A DNA stretch of 64,000 nucleotides from Antedon mediterranea (GCF_964355755.1 NC_092677.1:23592101-23656100); one strand, 5' to 3'; shown: positions 34,341-46,418, numbered from the stretch's first letter. The notes: generated by a model from the letters alone, not told the origin. A program made the numbers and translations.

Positions 34341-36044
34341 TATTTTTTTTAAATATGACAACATGAAATTCCTTTTTAAAAGGGAAAGGTTTATATGTCT
34401 TAATGTATAAATATTAAATAAATAATTCTAAATATAATTGTTATATTAAATAAATATAACAATTATATTTATAATTATTTGTGTATTCATTTAAGTAAAT
34501 CTATATTCCGGGCATATTGGTTAATTTTACCAATTGTTAACTACTTTACATGATATAGTTTTATTTTGGTTATACCACTAAATATATTAATTTTCATTGT
34601 GTAACTAATTGATACCAATAAATGAAGATTTATAAGATCATTTTTGACAACATGTAATTCCTTTTTAAAATATAAGATCGAGGATTTAAATGTCTTAATG
34701 TATAAATATTAAATAAATAATTCTAAATATAATTGTTATATTAAATAAATATAACAATAATAGTTATAATTATTTGTATATTAATTTTGGTAAATCTATA
34801 TTCCAGGCATATTGGTTAATTTTACCAATTGTTAACAACTTTACATGGTATAGTTTTATTTTGGTTGTACCACTAAATATATTATTTTTAGTGTGAGATT
34901 AATACCAATAAATAAAGATTTAAAACTATCGTGCCAAAATAGAATGTCGCTGTATTATTATTTTTCTTAGCCCAGTCCCACCCACAGTATTGTGTTCACA
35001 TGACAATACTTGTATTGTTCTAATATTAATTGGCAAAACACATGCACTTCAATCGGAAACGCCTTGCTTTTATGAAATATACAACTGGAATATCTATGAT
35101 ATAATTGTTTTTTTGGGCGTAAAATAGTGACGAGAGTAATAATTGACAATTGTCTGATTGACAGATGTTATTATTGTACCTTATAAATCATGGCCTTACA
35201 TTAGTTAAAGGTATTTAATATAAAATAATAATTATAACGATTATTTATTACTACAAAATGCAGCAGCGTAACTTAAACTACAAAAAATATTTTAATGTAC
35301 AATCCGATTGGGCAATAACTTTATGGTATTGGTAATTTACGTTTAAATATGTTCCATTTTTATTTCATTTTATATTCAGATATACTGAACTAAAAAGAAA
35401 GATGCTTCGGAAAAATATATGTTTAAATTAAATTGTATTTTGTGAATAGATTGTATTACACATTACTTACTATTGCATGGAACAGGTTTATATGGCAAGT
35501 GGCAACTGATTAATAGATTGTTCTATATACAGTACTATGGTAACTTATACTATTTAATTGGTACAATTTATATACCGTAATTTTTTTTCAGAGTAGCAAC
35601 TTCAGTATATTACTCGGTGGCTCGCCAGTTCGTTTCTTAAATAGAATGGTATAATATATAAATAATATGTCTGATAATGCGAAAGCATGTATGGGACTTT
35701 ACCTGGCCACGTTCAAGTAGAGATATTATTACAGTGACTATAATCTTATAGGTTTATCCTGTATATTTGTTATGTTTTCATAATTTCATTAAAAAAAAAA
35801 TATTTATTTGAGCGATAAAAGTCTGACATGAATTTCCGAAAAGACTCAAATAAATCTGAATACATTATAGTAACTTATGACATAATGCTTATAAGCACAC
35901 ATCGAAAGAAACAAAACGAATAAGTAATGAGAGCTCAGAAAATAAATTTATTTAAAAAAACCTGTTATCTAAAATATACTTTATATAACTATTATTTACA
36001 TGACTATGTAAGAAGTAACAATTAAAAACGTTCTCAAAGTTTAA
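34341..36044. other. Intergenic part of the copy E unit
   Basis: A direct duplication of about 300 bp is visible (34355-34620 and 34640-34920, both with AATTCTAAATATAATTG). The CGGAAACGCC block is at 35046-35100. From there to 36044 it is collinear with 31400-32345. No gene is seen. Confidence 0.5.
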
Positions 36045-36756
36045 TCAGCAAGTTCTATGACTATGTAAACATAAATTGTTATTATAAGACACGTGATTAG
36101 ATGCTGGCTGGAATTTAGTAAGTTGATAACTGGTGACGCCTGTCCAGTAGTCTGGTGATATGCTTAAGAAGTTGTAGTTGAAGACTTCACTCCATTCCAT
36201 TTCTTGATCAATAGCACCTTCTTCGTTTTGTGTGATGAGAGATTGAGAATCGTCTAACATGGCTGGAAAAGAAAAAAAATATTATAAAATAAAAAAAAAT
36301 ATATAAAAAATTGAATATCTTTCAGATAATTTCTGATCTTTAAAGTAAAAATGAGTACATTTTAACATTTTAAGAAATATAAATTTCGAAAATATCTTAA
36401 AAGAGAAAAAAAAAGTACTTACAAGGACATCCCAATTGAAGCTCACGTAATAAATCGGCATTGTCGTCACTGGTCTCACAGTCGCTATCACTGGTATAGT
36501 CGTCATCGCTGACCTCACATTCGTCACATGTCATTAACACATCGGGAGACTCACACACTGACGTTATTGAATCACTTTGTAGATGTGGAAAGTAGATTCT
36601 AAGATCTGAATCCATTTCAGTTTGTAGAAGATCTTCTCTTGACAAATACGGTAGTGGACTGTCATCTTCTTCGATGTCATCTTGGAAGGTTGTAGAATAC
36701 ATTTCATACCACTGGAGTCTTTCATGGCAACTAATTGAAGATGTTCCTGTATTCAT
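36045..36756 (-). CDS. Orphan acidic protein, family copy E (two exons)
   Basis: Exon 1 is 36756-36423 and exon 2 is 36262-36045, with GTAAGT donor, an acceptor ending in CCAG, and a phase 1 intron. The ATG at 36756 was chosen because it aligns with all other copies; an in-frame codon upstream at 36777 has no match. The product has 183 residues. One codon is missing in the acidic stretch (SDDNADLL), LG replaces MG before the junction, and EVFNYNF is present in exon 2. The CCAAT block has one change (TATCCAATC) and the E-box is lost. Confidence 0.75.
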
Positions 36757-37653
36757 TGTAGTATTTACTTTGCACAATACGTAAAACTTATCGTAATTAT
36801 GCAGATCGTTGAGATTTTTACGTTATAGCAGTTGAAAGTCTAATGACAAATTGGTAAAAACTGCACAGATCACTTGTTTTTATCACGGGGATGTCTCTTA
36901 CGCTATTGTTTTATCATAATTTGTTATCCAATCAAAATGTGTGAAAATGCGCGGTTTCCTTAATCGGTCGCGGCATGACGTTTAATGATAGAGCCACTTT
37001 AACAATAGAAATATAAAACAATAGATATTACCTAGTTATTATAATTGCGTTCAAACAGATAAAATTAAGAAAAACTAAGCAATACTTAATTTTTAAAACT
37101 TATACTTGAAATGGAATACTTAAAATAAAAAAGATTTAAAATGGAATTTTTGATAGAAGTATGTGATATGTATTTATATGCATTTTAATGTTTATACACA
37201 TTTTATTCTAAATGTTTGCAATAGGAGACCTACTAGATAGTGATTATGTTCGCGGCTTTTAAGGAATTCTGTTTCTGCATGGTTTTGTGTGATGTTTTCT
37301 TGTTGTTTGTCCACATTTTTTGATATTATATTTTTATGGAGACATGAAATGAAATGTAACTTTCTGTACCATAGAAACTTCAAACCTCTTTTCTCTTTTT
37401 TCGGATCGTTTGTTTCATTTTAACTAAAAATCATACATTATAATAATACTACAAATTGTCTATGTGCTGTTTTAGCCTTTTTTTATTTGTTTTTTTGTCC
37501 TTATTTTTGTTTTAGTTATTTTCTCTTATCTATTATATTACACAAATATCACATATTTTTATATTTATAATACCACAATATATCACGTTATGTCCTTTAC
37601 ATTTTACTTCTGATTCTTAGTTCTAAATTTAACAAGGCCATATAGATGGCTGC
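36757..37653. other. Upstream region of copy E, then AT-rich DNA
   Basis: Promoter-like block to about 37030; beyond that nothing is recognised. Confidence 0.4.
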
Positions 37654-38345
37654 AGTCGCGTGCTTAGTGTTTACCGACCGACCGACCAACCTACCAACTG
37701 ACCGAAATTACTGAACATGTTTAAAAATGTTGAAATGTAAAATGAAAATGTTGTTGAAATTTACACGTGCGTAGCCTGTCACTTTTGACGTGCTCGTATA
37801 ACGTAATTTCGAGTTGAAAAGTAAGTCAAGAAAACAGAAATCGGGCAAAAAGAGTGCGCAATAACATTTAACGCGCAGTGCGCGCGCAAAAATCTGCGCA
37901 CTCATGGCAATTTTTTAAACGCTTAAAATTGCCTGAAACGTACTCTTATTTCATCGAAAATAAATTTTGAAAATTTTAAGCGCGCGTACGCATGCGTTAC
38001 ATGCGCTACGCACGTAATTGTATTGCCATATGATGATTTATGCCCTGAAATTTATGAGTACCAAATTTTATTTAATTGTGATTCATGGTTGTGAAGATAT
38101 GATTACAAACGTGATTTCGTTAAATCGTGCGTAGACCGCGTAATTTTTTATTGCGCACCGTGAAAACATAACCACATCGATTCCTGGCCATAAGGAATAA
38201 CCTGTGAAAAATTGACTTAGCTAGATTAAACTGATATCAAGATAAGGTCAGAAAGCGATAAAACGCATAGTGATACCGGACCGACAGACAGACCGACAGA
38301 CCGACCGACCGACATAGTGAACTATAGTGTCGCTTCCACGCGACT
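37654..38345. mobile_element. TIR element with ACCG repeats, about 690 bp
   Basis: AGTCGCGTG at 37654-37662 and CACGCGACT at 38337-38345 are inverted ends. ACCG tetranucleotide runs lie inside both ends (37675-37700 and 38278-38312). Other landmarks are GTGCGCGCGC and ATTGCGCACCG. No transposase frame is seen, so it is non-autonomous. Shorter relatives lie at 9750-9830 and 41037-41121. Confidence 0.6.
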
Positions 38346-39239
38346 AATAAATTGTGAATATTACTGTTTCTTATTTTCCTTTTATTTTCTTCTAATCTCA
38401 TGATTTGTAAATTGTAAAACAAGCTATAGAAATTATTTCATTGACTGCATGATTTTTAACACAAAAATAATATCAACGTTTGACATTTTACTAATGTTTA
38501 CCTTTTCAAATCTATGGTTGCATCTCATAAGCATTGTATATTCGATTCGGTCGATTTATCAAATTTTACTACAAATTCCGGTCATCAAATCACCTATTTT
38601 ACGCAGTAAATCCCGGTTTTCAACTGGGATGAGAGAGCATTAGGCTGTTTTTATTCAGAACATGACATCTATTAGTAAATCCATATTTTGTTTGTTTGCC
38701 TTTATTGGTAATTTTACCAATTTTTTTCTAAATTGATTCCTTTATCTGTTTTTATTTTTGTTGCACCACTAAAGACTATGTGATAATAAATGAAAAAAAA
38801 AGTTTTTTAACCGGGTGTGTTGATCTTTAACCTAAAAAAGCGAATGTAATTGTTTGTAGTTCTGTTTGTCCACATTATACAAGAGGCATTGTGTTCACAT
38901 CACAATAACTTTTATTGTGTTATTATTTTGTAAAGACACATTCAATTAAATCGGAAACGCCTTGCTTTTGTCATGGATGAATAATACAACTGAAATATTT
39001 AAGCTATGACTTTTATTTGCGTATATTAACAATTATTTGATTGACATATGTTATATCTTTACAGTTATAATTATTCTTTAAATTTAACTTTTATTTAATA
39101 AATAGAAATTAATTTAAAGATATCTAGAAATAAAATACTGTAGTAGAGAATCACTGCGAATTCCATTCGTACAATATCTTTAATATTAACTTTAGGCTTC
39201 ATAAAGGTAACGTATACATTGAATTGTATGGCGTTCGCT
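38346..39239. other. AT-rich DNA with one conserved unit block
   Basis: 38885-39005 is another copy of the TTGTGTTCACATCACAATA hairpin and CGGAAACGCC block, without a nearby tRNA or orphan gene. Nothing else is recognised. Confidence 0.45.
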
Positions 39240-39575
39240 TAAAGGTTCCGCTCCAAGTTACCTGAGAGATATTCTTACTGTGCGGAATGTTTCTCGCAGT
39301 ACTCGTTCAAGCACCAGCAATTATAACCTGACAATCCCATGAACTAAACGAAAGACATTTGCTGACCGTTCGTTCGCCGTAGCAGGACCCAAAATTTGGA
39401 ACAGATTACCAAGTCACATTAAACACTTAGACGACTATAATCAGTTTAAAAAACATTTAAAAGCACTATATTTCAAACAATGTTACGATACTAATTGATG
39501 TGAAGCGCCGCTGATTATAATTAAATGTTGTATAAATGTGCGCTATACAAGTAATAATAATAATAATAATAATCG
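39240..39575 (+). mobile_element. 3' end of a second non-LTR retrotransposon
   Basis: Encodes the tail of a CR1/L2-like reverse transcriptase (KGSAPSYLRDIL, then FADRSFAVAGPKIWNRLPSH, ending FKQCYDTN-stop near 39499). One in-frame TGA at about 39342 replaces the usual Arg codon. A short 3' UTR with GTGCGCTATACAAG and an AAT-repeat tail follow. Different from the 2353-2658 element in tail type. Confidence 0.8.
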
Positions 39576-40731
39576 GAGCAGCTGCTTACAATAATAATTC
39601 ATAATCATGGATATAGCACTGCACTATATTATTTACTTTCTTCTCTTTAGTTTGTTTATGTTTTGCCTATGTTTTGATAAAAGCACTGCCTTAAAAACGA
39701 CACAATTAATAACACATAACATAGAGAAACAAATAACTATCACAAACCATTGATATTATTTTTTATTTATTCCAATAAATGTAACAGCACGTATATATAT
39801 TTTCCCTTTATCGAAAAAAACCTCTTTCATAGTCATGTATACTACACTATTTACTTCCTATATAGGAGCACTTCCATTCTGTATTTGAAGTTTATGTTTA
39901 CAAACTTATATTGTATAATAAATAAAACAAATATATATAACTATACGCAAAATAACTAAAAATACACAAATAATTTCACGTTGGCATGCTCCAATCAACA
40001 TTATGTACAGCACCAATACAGTTGCGTTATTATGTTTTAAATACTTTATTATTCTGAATTCAGTGTAGACATTTTAGACAAATTATTGAAAATAAAAAAC
40101 ATATATTAAATTATCTAATTAAAGTACATGAATCTAAGTACAATATAGTAAACGGTTAAGTTTGGTATTTAACTTTTTGTTCTACAATGGTATTTTTGTA
40201 TTTGCATTTTAACAAAATGTTATAATTATTTGTACAAATACTTATTACTCACTATATACAATACACATTAGTAACATTTGTTAGAATTGTCTATAAACAT
40301 CACACAAACGGGAGTTTCCCCTACTATTCAGGAATACAACATTTGTACAATTATTGTACAATGGATTATAATTGTGTTTTTAATACCGTTTTATGAGTGT
40401 AGACATTTCAGAGAATTAAAAAAAATAAAAAAATAACTTTTTATACAGTATATACAGTAGATAACATAAAACAAGTATAAATACAATATATTTGAAACGA
40501 TGAACAATACAGGATGTGTTTCGATCGGAGCAGTGCCTATAATAATTATTACTGTGGTACATACGTGTATTAAATCACTATATAAAAAGTACATCGAGTT
40601 TTAATGTCGAGTAGCCATCATGTCATTGTTCCTATGCAAAGAGATATGATATGGATGAGTAGCAAATACTGGTGACGGCGAGTCAGATTTACCGCCACTT
40701 TCGATTACTTGTTGATGGAATGAATATGCAT
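39576..40731. other. AT-rich, nothing recognised
   Basis: Probably includes the 3' UTR of the forkhead-like gene on the minus strand. No supported gene or known repeat. Confidence 0.4.
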
Positions 40732-42307
40732 TCAAAGTGGCCTGATTAGATTGAGCGAAGTATCTTGTGATGTAGAATCTGTAACAGTTGATGGAGCACT
40801 TGTCTGTTTTCTGGAAGTTTGCTAGAGAAAACAACAGAGTAAAGGGTTAAAACACATTTAAAGGTCAAATTATAGGAAACATGCCAACATTATTCTACTG
40901 AAGTTACTGTATAGTAATGACGTTTATTTTACAATACGTAATTTTAGTTTTCTTTCAATCATAGACGTGCAGATATAGTGATATCTCTATATTATTTCCC
41001 TGGTATAAGGAAGTCACTGCAGTGTGTATGGTTTTTAGTCGCGTGGACGCGACTCTATAGTTCACTATGTCGGTCGGTCTGTCTGTCGGTCCGGTATCAC
41101 TATGCGTTTTAGCACGCGACTTATGGCTGTTGGCCTTGTTTAATGAATGCTTGCTTAATAATTGCATACTGTAAAGATATGCAAAAAGGTAGAAGGCCTA
41201 CTGCAGTGGAATAATATTGACAAACGAATTGAATTAATCACCCGGTTACATTATTAACATAGACCTACATAGAAGGCATACAATAAATTACATTTTAAAA
41301 CGTCACGATACTGTTGCATACAAGTCAAAAAAAAAATCTCACATTATATTATTTATTAAACAAAACACCAATATATGACTGGAAATGTTGTTTATAATCA
41401 ACACGTTAACCATGAAATATGAAAATAAAAACAAAGAACGAGAAAACATATGAAACCATTTACTTAAAAATATATATAGATTTGAATCAGTATTTCAATC
41501 AATGTACTGTATAATATTATTTTAAAGAGAAATGTCTCAATCTAGAAGAAAATGTATAACCATGGATTATAGGTCCACGGTATAACTTACCGGGTTTTGA
41601 CATGATACACTTGCAGTTAGGTCGCCATCGAAGACATTGAAATACTTCGACTGATCAATATCTAATTCTGGAACAAACAAGTCGTTGATAAACTGAAGAT
41701 CATAGGATAACCCACCAAGTCTGCGGCGTAGTGCTCGCTGGCGAGTGAAGTTGGCGCCCACACAGCTACCAGGGTGAGATAATCTGTATGCAGGGGAACG
41801 ACTTGATGTCAATGTCACAGCTGGAAAAGTACCGTCCGCTCTACGGATATGATGGCGAGTATTGCTAGTATAAATCAATGTGTTCTCGTATCGGATTGGT
41901 ACTGGATGCGAATGAGAAGACTTATTAGAGGTATGGGTTGATTTTTCCAAGCGTTGCTTCTTACCGACGAGTTTTAAGTTGTTATTAACTACTGCGGTGA
42001 CATGCTTTGAAGAAGTCGTTGTTAGGTCCATAGGTTTCATCTCTTGTTCGTGGCAGTGTTTACAGTCATGATTCATGGCCCAGGAGCTCAACTTTTCGTC
42101 AGGCTTAAAGAAACACGTACAATTATTTAAGGCATAACGTACAGAAGTTTTCCAACCTTTGTGCTCTCCAAGACGGAAACAATCGTAGGTCTTAGCCAAA
42201 TACTCGTTGATCTCCCTTGTTGTCATTGTCAAGCGTGGAAAGTGTTTAAATGCACATTTAATCATGTCCACATACGTCTCTCTCCTCGCTTGAGATATCT
42301 TAAACAT
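40732..42307 (-). CDS. Divergent forkhead-like (winged-helix) protein (two exons)
   Basis: Exon 1 is 42307-41591 and exon 2 is 40821-40732, with GTAAGT donor, TTCTCTAG acceptor and a phase 0 junction. The product has 268 residues. The ATG at 42307 (A at -3) is the first true ATG; the frame extends upstream only from a GTG. Residues 9-82 match the forkhead fold: YVDMIKCAFKHFP for helix 1, LTMTTREINEYL for helix 2, GWKTSVRYALNNCTCF for the recognition helix (family consensus GWxNSxRHNLSxNxCF), and SSWAMN for the wing. The recognition helix lacks the usual Asn and His (T54, Y58), so DNA binding may be altered. A Cys/His cluster CKHCH follows. The region around residues 195-230 is acidic-hydrophobic and could be an activation patch. 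A reversed CCAAT box lies about 130 bp upstream. Closest Fox subgroup uncertain (FoxN/R-like by eye). Confidence 0.7.
41037..41121. mobile_element. Short TIR element in the forkhead-like intron
   Basis: AGTCGCGTG and CACGCGACT ends, 85 bp, with TCGG repeats and GGTATCACTATGCGTTTT inside. It is an internally deleted relative of 37654-38345 in the reverse direction. Confidence 0.65.
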
Positions 42308-42866
42308 TATAAATAGTTGCTTGTACAGCTTGCTGATGAAAACCGTTAGCACAGGTGTAATTCAGAGCTTAAGAAAATGGTAATTAAAATGACTGTTTTG
42401 GTTTATTTATTCACAGTGATCCCAGTCACCGAACTAACCAATCAGAACAATTATAATTTCAGAATAATGCAGAGCGCGGTGTTTAAGAAGTTGTTGCGTA
42501 TTAAGGTACATCATCAAATCTAAAACTTCCACGCCTATTTTCAGTGATTTAACAACCCGTTCAATTTGAATAACAATTAGAATCAACAGCATTTTACGAT
42601 TATTTCGATAAACCATGAGGTATATGAAAATAAATGGATCTGATGAAGTTTGTAGCCGGGAAATAACAATACAGAAACCATTAAATAAAAAATTACTAAC
42701 AAAGTATAAAAATAATGGATGAGTTGTTGGAACATAATATTACAGGAGGGTCATAGACTGTGTATAACAGCGTCAACCATGATATGTATGTTTCAATTCC
42801 CATTTTATTTTCAACCTGCCTATGGAACAAAAACTAACATGAAAAATAATAGAAGAAAATAATGTA
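42308..42866. other. Upstream of the forkhead-like gene, before the array
   Basis: CCAATCAG near 42439 is the only promoter-like word seen. No further gene or repeat before the array starts. Confidence 0.4.
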
Positions 42867-43081
42867 GCCCGCTTAGCTAAGTTGGTAGGGCATCATTAAC
42901 CTGAGAATCACGGGTTCAAGCTTCCAATATCTTTCAAGTGCATTTTATACCATAGGACAATTGAAATAAAAAAAAATTATGATAATGAAAAAATGGTATT
43001 TAAACAAAGCCCGGTAAGCTCAATCGGTAGAGCATCAGACTTTTAATGTGAGCGTCAAGGGTTGAAGTCCATTATTGGGCG
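42867..43081 (+). pseudogene. Two decayed units at the left array edge
   Basis: The unit at 42867 has lost part of the anticodon arm (CATCATTAACCTGAG). The unit at 43009-43081 keeps CTTTTAA but has G30-G40 opposed, T-loop TTGAAGT and T-stem CCATT. The period is also irregular here. Confidence 0.75.
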
Positions 43082-43184
43082 TATATGTTTTTTGCTTCCA
43101 TTATCTTTCAAGTCAATTTTATACTTTAGGCCAATAGAAATTTAAAAAAAACATCTAAGAATGAGAACAAGGTATTTATATGAA

Positions 43185-43257
43185 GCCCGGTTAGCTCAGT
43201 AGGTAGAGCATCAGACTTTTAATCTGAGGGTCAAGGGTTCAAATCCCTTATTGGGCG
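43185..43257 (+). tRNA. trnK(uuu): tRNA-Lys (UUU), array unit
   Basis: First sound unit of the array. D-loop AGTAGGTA, T-loop TTCAAAT, T5 stop. Confidence 0.85.
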
Positions 43258-43534
43258 TATTTGTTTTTGCTTCCATTATCTTTCAAGTCTATTTTATACT
43301 TTAGGCCAATTGAAATAAAACAAACGTCTAAGAATAAGAACATGGCTTTTATGTGAAGCCCGGTTAGCTCACTTGGTAGAGCATCAGAGTTTTAATCTGA
43401 GGGTCAAGGGTTCAAGTCCCTTATTGGACGTGTTTGTTTTTTGCTTCCATTATCTTTGAAGTTAATTTTATACTTTAGGCCAATAGAAATTTTTAAGAAA
43501 AAGTCTAAGAATGAGAACAAGTTGTTTATATGAA

Positions 43535-43607
43535 GCCCGGTTAGCTCAGTTGGTAGAGCATCAGACTTTGAATGTGATGGTCAAGGGTTCAAGTCCCTTA
43601 TTGGGCG
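43535..43607 (+). pseudogene. Array unit with anticodon UUG
   Basis: Loop CTTTGAA would read Gln CAA, but the anticodon stem has G30-G40 opposed and the variable arm is changed (TGGTC). Probably a decayed Lys gene. Confidence 0.65.
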
Positions 43608-43685
43608 TATATGTTTTTTGCTTCCACTATCTTTGAAGTCAATTTTATACTTCAGGCCAGAATGAGAACAAGGTATTTTTATGAA

Positions 43686-43777
43686 CCCCGGTTAGCTCAG
43701 TAGGTAGAGCATCAGACTTTTAATCTGACGGTCAAGGGTTAAAGCCCGGTCAAGGGTTAAAGCCCGTTATTGGGCGT
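43686..43777 (+). pseudogene. Array unit with duplicated T-arm segment
   Basis: G1 is C, and an 18-nt segment GGTCAAGGGTTAAAGCCC is present twice in a row, which destroys the T-arm. Confidence 0.8.
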
Positions 43778-44768
43778 ACTCCTTTTTTGCTTCCATTATC
43801 GTTCAAGTCAATTTTATTCTTTAGGCCAATAGAAATAAAAAAAAAAAAAACGTTTAAGAATGAGAACAAGGTATTTATATGAAGCCCGCTTAGCTCAGTT
43901 GGTAGAGCTTCAGACTTTTAATCTGAGGGTCAAGAGTTCAAGTCCCTTATTGGGCGTATTTGTTTTTTGCTTCCATTATCTTTCAAGTCAATTTTATACT
44001 TTAGGCCAATTGAAATTAAAAAAAAACGTCTAAGAATGAGAACAAGGTAGTTATATGAAGCCCGGTTAGCTCAGTTGGTAGAGCATCAGACTTTTAATCT
44101 GAGGGTCAAGGGTTCAAATCCCTTATTGAGCGTATATGTTTTTTGCTTCCATTATTCTTTGAAGTCAATTTTATACTTTAGGCCAATTGAAATTTTAAAA
44201 AAAAACGTCTAAGAATGAGAACAAGGTATTTATATGAAGCCCGGTTAGCTCAGTTGGTAGAGCATAAGACTTTTAATCTGAAGGTCAAGGGTTCAAATCC
44301 CTTATTGGGCTTTTTTCGAGTTTTGCTTCCATTATCGTACAAGTCAATTTTATACTCCAGGCCAATTGAAATAAAACAAACTTCTAAGAATGAGAATAAT
44401 GTATTTATATGAAGCTCGGTTAGCTCAGTTGGTAGCGCAAAAGACTTTTAATCTGAGGTCAAGGATTAAAGCCCGTTATTTGGCGTATTCCTTTTTTGCT
44501 CCCATTATCGTTCAAGTCAATTTTATACTTTAGGCCAATAGAAATAAAAAAAAACCGTCTAAGAATGAGAACAAGGTATTTATATGAAGCCCGGTTAGCT
44601 CAGTTGGTAGAGATCAGACTTTTAATCTGAGGGTCAAGGGTTCAAGTCCCTTATTGGGCGTACAGTATTTGTTTTTTGCCTCCATTATCTTTCAAGTCAA
44701 TTTTATACTTTAGGCCAATTGAAATTTCAAATAAACGTCTAAGAATGAGAACAAGGTAGTTATATGAA

Positions 44769-44841
44769 GCCCGGTTAGCTCAGTTGGTAGAGCATCAGAC
44801 TTTTAATCTGAGGGTCAAGGGTTCAAGTCCCTTATTGGGCG
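44769..44841 (+). tRNA. trnK(uuu): tRNA-Lys (UUU), array unit
   Basis: Consensus cloverleaf, but the usual T6 stop is broken to TTCTTT; the next T4 is about 40 nt further on. Confidence 0.83.
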
Positions 44842-45117
44842 TATATGTTCTTTGCTTCCATTATCTTTGAAGTCAATTTTATACTTCAGGCCAATAAAAA
44901 TATAAAAAAAACGTCTAAGAATGAGAACAATGTAATTATATGAAGCCCGGTTAGCTCAGTAGGTAGAGCCTCAAACTTTTAATCTGATTGTCAAGGGTTC
45001 AAATCCCTTATTGGGCGTATTCGTTTTTGCTTCCATTATCTTTCAAGTCTATTTTATACTTTAGGCCAATTGAAATAAAACAAATGTCTAAGAATAAGAA
45101 CATGGCTTTTATATAAA

Positions 45118-45190
45118 GCCCGGTTAGCTCAGTTGGTAGAGCATCAGACTTTTAATCTGAGGGTGAGGGGTTCAAGTCCCTTATTGGGCG
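45118..45190 (+). tRNA. trnK(uuu): tRNA-Lys (UUU), array unit
   Basis: T-stem AGGGG against CCCTT with one G-U pair. T5 stop. Confidence 0.83.
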
Positions 45191-46168
45191 TATTTGTTTT
45201 TGCTTCCATTATCTTTGAAGTCAATTTTATACTTTAGGCCAATAGAAATTTAAAAAAAACGTCTAAGAATGAGAACAAGGTGTTTATATGAAGCCCGGTT
45301 AGCTCAGTTGGTAGAGCATCAGACTTTTAATCTGAGGGTCAAGGGTTTAAATCCCTTATTGGGCGTGTATGTTTTTTGCTTCCATTATCTTTGAAGTCAA
45401 TTTTATACTTTAGGCGAATAGAAATTTAAAAAAAACGTCTAAGAATGAGAACAAGGTATTTATTTGAAGCCCGGTTACCTCAGTTGGTAGAGCATCAGAC
45501 TTTTAATCTGAGGGTAAAGGGTTCAAATCCCTTATTGGGCTTTTTTTCGAGTTTTGCTTCCATTATCGTACAAGTCAATTTTATACTCCAGGCCAATTGA
45601 AATAAAACAAACTTCTAAGAATGAGAATAATGTATTTATATGAAGCTCGGTTAGCTCAGTTGGTAGCGCAAAAGACTTTTAATCTGAGGTCAAGGATTAA
45701 AGCCCGTTATTTGGCATATTCCTTTTTTGCTCCCATTATCGTTCAAGTCAATTTTTTATACTTTAGGCCAATTGAAATAACAAACTTCTAAGAATGAGAA
45801 CAAGGTATTTATATGAGGCTCGGTTAGCTCAGTTGGTAGCGCAAAAGACTTTTAATCTGAGGTCAAGGGTTAAAGCCCGTTATTCGGCGTATTCCTTTTT
45901 GGCTTCCATTATTGTTCAAGTCAATTTTATACTTTAGGCCAATAGAAATAAAAAAAAACCGTCTAAGAATGAGAACAAGGTATTTATATGAAGCCCGGTT
46001 AGCTCAGTTGGTAGAGCATCAGACGTTTAATCTGGGGGTCAAGGGTTCAAATCCCTTAATGGGCGTATTTGTTTTTGCTTCCATTATCTTTGAAGTCAAT
46101 TTTATACTTTAGTCCAATAGAAATTTAAAAAAAAACGTCTAAGAATGAGAACAAGGTATTCATATGAA

Positions 46169-46241
46169 GCCCGGTTAGCTCAGTTGGTAGAGCATCAGAC
46201 TTTTAATCTGAGGGTCAAGGGTTCAAGTCCCTTATTGGGCG
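46169..46241 (+). tRNA. trnK(uuu): tRNA-Lys (UUU), array unit
   Basis: Matches the gene at 7-79 in every stem and loop. T6 stop. Confidence 0.87.
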
Positions 46242-46345
46242 TATTTGTTTTTTGCTTCCATTATCTTTCAAGGTAATTTTATACTTTAGGCCAATTGAAA
46301 TTAAAAAAAAAACGTCTAAGAATGAGAACAAGGTGATAATATGAA

Positions 46346-46418
46346 GCCCGGTTAGCTCATTTGGTAGAGCATCAGACTTTTAATCTGAGGGTCAAGGGTT
46401 CAAATCCCTTATTGGGCG
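46346..46418 (+). tRNA. trnK(uuu): tRNA-Lys (UUU), array unit
   Basis: D-loop ATTTGGTA, otherwise consensus; preceded by GTGATAATATGAA instead of the usual leader end. Confidence 0.84.

Noticed and set aside
40391-40594. Minus-strand open frame next to the forkhead-like last exon
   Set aside because: AT-rich hydrophobic reading without conservation or splice sites; it lies beyond the gene's stop codon.
42308-42352. Upstream extension of the forkhead-like frame
   Set aside because: It begins with GTG, not a normal start in animals; the ATG at 42307 has a favourable A at -3.
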